A stretch of 6,236 bases of DNA, taken from positions 1 through 6,236 of the forward strand of contig DVHA01000079.1 in assembly GCA_018712425.1 (NCBI GenBank). The letters are read 5' to 3'. This document shows positions 5,125-6,236 of this stretch, piece by piece. This stretch comes from Candidatus Faecivivens stercoravium. GTDB lineage: Bacteria; Bacillota; Clostridia; Oscillospirales; Ruminococcaceae. The translations under genes were made by a program, and so were the position numbers. The notes beneath the pieces were generated by a model that was not told the DNA's origin, made no database searches, and saw only the letters and a program-made list of their open reading frames with translations. Position 1 is the first letter of the stretch, and each line of letters begins with the position of its first letter.

Positions 5125-5137
5125 TCTGAAATCATTC
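5119..5137 (+). repeat. Small hairpin spanning the lipoprotein stop codon
   Basis: GAATGAT (5119-5125) pairs with ATCATTC (5131-5137) around CTGAA. It covers the TGA stop (5122-5124) and lies just before the main terminator, so it may protect the mRNA end. It has no T-tract of its own. Confidence 0.5.
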
Positions 5138-5142
5138 CCGAT

Positions 5143-5182
5143 AAAAGCAAAACCGGACGTTTATGCGTCCGGTTTTGCTTTT
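5143..5182 (+). terminator. Strong intrinsic terminator after the lipoprotein (bidirectional)
   Basis: The 17-nt arms 5143-5159 (AAAAGCAAAACCGGACG) and 5166-5182 are perfectly complementary around TTTATG. A GC core is flanked by A- and T-tracts, so it can stop both the lipoprotein transcript and minus-strand transcription arriving from the phosphatase gene. It begins 18 nt after the stop codon. Confidence 0.92.
5151..5176. repeat. First copy of a 26-nt palindromic direct repeat
   Basis: The core of this terminator (arms AACCGGACG and CGTCCGGTT, loop TTTATG, plus trailing T) is identical over 26 nt to 5411-5436, including the loop. Flanking bases differ on both sides, so only the hairpin core is shared. 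Confidence 0.9.
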
Positions 5183-5410
5183 CGAAAAAGTATTTTTTGG
5201 GTGCTGCGCACGCTTCGTTATCAGTGGCAAAACTGTGGTCAGCTTCGGAAGTACGGTAACGGAGCGCCTGGGAAGGGGCTCTGCCCCTTCCATTCCCGCG
5301 ATTTTTTGAAAAAAATCGAGTAAAACTTTTCATTCTTCGCACGTTTCTTCGTAATTCCCACGCCAGCGCCGGATTTTGCGTTTCCGTCAAACCTGTTTTT
5401 CGACAGTCTC
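5183..5410. other. Gene-free stretch with two hairpins between twin terminators
   Basis: No convincing gene is seen. GGAAGGGGC (5271-5279) pairs perfectly with GCCCCTTCC (5283-5291) around TCT, and CGATTTTT (5299-5306) pairs with AAAAATCG (5311-5318) around TGAA. The reading frames crossing it run straight through the terminator and into the lipoprotein's opposite strand, which argues against coding. The composition (homopolymer runs, compact hairpins, mixed AT and GC blocks) looks like a dispersed intergenic repeat or a small RNA body. No good promoter was found inside it on the plus strand. Confidence 0.5.
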
Positions 5411-5438
5411 AACCGGACGTTTATGCGTCCGGTTTTTT
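5411..5438 (+). terminator. Second terminator, sharing its hairpin core with the first
   Basis: AACCGGACG (5411-5419) and CGTCCGGTT (5426-5434) pair around TTTATG and are followed by TTTT, giving six T in a row (5433-5438). The T-tract makes it directional for the plus strand, where no gene precedes it since the terminator at 5143-5182. On the minus strand there is no U-tract after the stem, although it lies only 11 bp beyond the phosphatase stop codon. It may be a back-up stop or the end of an unseen plus-strand small RNA. Its core equals 5151-5176. Confidence 0.8.
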
Positions 5439-5448
5439 CATGCCGATT

Positions 5449-6236
5449 TTACGCCAGATACCCGTCCCGCAGCGCCCGGACCTTCTCCGCATCCAGCCCG
5501 ATCCGCTCCTCCAGATAGCGGTCCAGCGACCCGTACCGCGCCCGGATGCCGTCGAGGGCCTTTTGGAGGTAATCCCGATTGACACCGGCCAGGCTCCGGA
5601 CGGCAGCCCGTTCCGCCTCGGTGCAGCCCTCTCTGGCCGCCATCCGGTCCATCGCCTCGATGCTGTCCTGCAAAAAACGGTTGGAGAGGAGGAAATCTTC
5701 CATACAGTCCGCTTCCAGCGCCCCGAGGGTATAGAGCAGCAGATATCCCGCCAGCCCCGTCCGGTCCTTGCCGCCGGTGCAGTGCCAGAGGACCGCTCCT
5801 TCCCGGCAGTCCAGCAGCAGGTCAAAAAAGCGTTTAAACCCCTGCTGGGAAAATTCGCTCATCGCCATATCCAGATAGAGGTTTTCCAACTTCCCGGAAA
5901 GGGCGTACTGGAGGATCGCCTTCGCCGGGTCGGCCATCCCGCCCGCAGCGGCTGCCCCGGCCGCCGAATCGCCCGATTCCTCGAGGATCGGGATATCGAG
6001 ATGGACCGCCCCCGGGATTTCCAGGTCCGGGGCGCCCGCCTTCTCAAAAGAGGTCCGGAAATCGACCACATATTTCACCTGATACCGGATAAGCCGCTGC
6101 AAATCCTCCGCGGAGGCCCCGCCGAGGGCGCCGGTGCGGAGCAGCCGTTCCCCCTTAACCTTCCGTCCCCCGGCAGCCGGATACCCGGCAACCCGGCGGG
6201 CGTTGGCGACGCCGGTAAGCCCGAGGCTCACCGCTT
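5449..6236 (-). CDS. Tyrosine / dual-specificity type protein phosphatase (Y_phosphatase3-like), 5' end at the window edge
   Basis: The stop TAA is at 5451-5449 and the frame is open to the right edge. A GTG at 6231-6229 would give 260 residues, close to family length, but only 5 bases upstream are visible, so the true start may lie outside. Numbering from that GTG, HCTGGKDRTG (150-159) is the cysteine phosphatase P-loop C-X5-R, with nucleophile Cys151 and phosphate-binding Arg157. The family's N-terminal motif (NxRDLGGY) appears altered, as NARRVAGY (10-17). RLLRTGAL (29-36) and YVVDFRT (54-60) match other conserved strands, and the C-terminal NRDYLQKAL, YGSLDRYLEERIGL and VRALRDGYL blocks are typical. 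There is no signal peptide. It should hydrolyse phosphotyrosine or phospho-lipid/sugar-type substrates; which one cannot be told. It converges on the lipoprotein gene and is not in an operon visible here. Confidence 0.9.
   Translation of the reverse strand, partial: AVSLGLTGVANARRVAGYPAAGGRKVKGERLLRTGALGGASAEDLQRLIRYQVKYVVDFRTSFEKAGAPDLEIPGAVHLDIPILEESGDSAAGAAAAGGMADPAKAILQYALSGKLENLYLDMAMSEFSQQGFKRFFDLLLDCREGAVLWHCTGGKDRTGLAGYLLLYTLGALEADCMEDFLLSNRFLQDSIEAMDRMAAREGCTEAERAAVRSLAGVNRDYLQKALDGIRARYGSLDRYLEERIGLDAEKVRALRDGYLA

Noticed and set aside
4992..5390. A minus-strand open frame of 132 codons between the phosphatase and the lipoprotein
   Set aside because: It passes through a perfect bidirectional terminator and into the lipoprotein's coding DNA, and no domain is recognisable.

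Overview
The window looks like chromosomal DNA from a fairly GC-rich, low-GC-phylum (Firmicutes) gut anaerobe, most plausibly an Oscillospirales/Ruminococcaceae relative. I infer this from strong AGGAGG-type ribosome binding sites, sigma70-type TTGACA/TATAAT promoters in AT-rich intergenic islands, a Gram-positive style lipoprotein, a LacI regulator beside a glycosidase, and a tyrosine phosphatase of the HCxxGKDRTG type. No sequence search was possible, so the taxonomy is an inference.

Left part (1-2340, minus strand): a LacI-family repressor (1290-2327) lies upstream of, and on the same strand as, a glycoside hydrolase-like gene (1-854) that runs off the left edge. Together they look like a small sugar-utilisation locus in which the repressor controls the hydrolase. 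They are separated by 435 bp without a gene. That gap holds a cluster of strong hairpins (917-1159) and an AT-rich island with a perfect-consensus promoter facing the wrong way, into the 3' end of the repressor gene. A weaker promoter on the opposite strand overlaps it.

Middle (2341-3825, plus strand): a divergent intergenic region separates the repressor from an EamA/DMT-family membrane transporter (2627-3523). After it come a near-consensus promoter (3540-3568) and a 168-nt element (3570-3737) that folds end to end into one long imperfect hairpin. Its ends are perfect 17-bp inverted repeats, and a 13-bp inner arm resembles a terminator.

Right part (3826-6236): the hairpin element lies in what would be the 5' leader of a secreted lipoprotein (3826-5124). 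That protein resembles PrsA/parvulin foldases, but its parvulin-like region is split by about 95 residues of nearly pure Ser/Glu/Ala/Asp/Thr. The gene ends at a perfect 17-bp-stem intrinsic terminator (5143-5182). A second terminator sharing an identical 26-nt core lies 260 bp further on (5411-5438), with a structured gene-free stretch between them. A convergent minus-strand gene (5449 to the right edge) encodes a tyrosine/dual-specificity type phosphatase.

The five protein genes are of ordinary kinds. The most unusual content is in the intergenic DNA: the long foldback element, the hairpin cluster, the opposed promoters and the repeated terminator hairpin.
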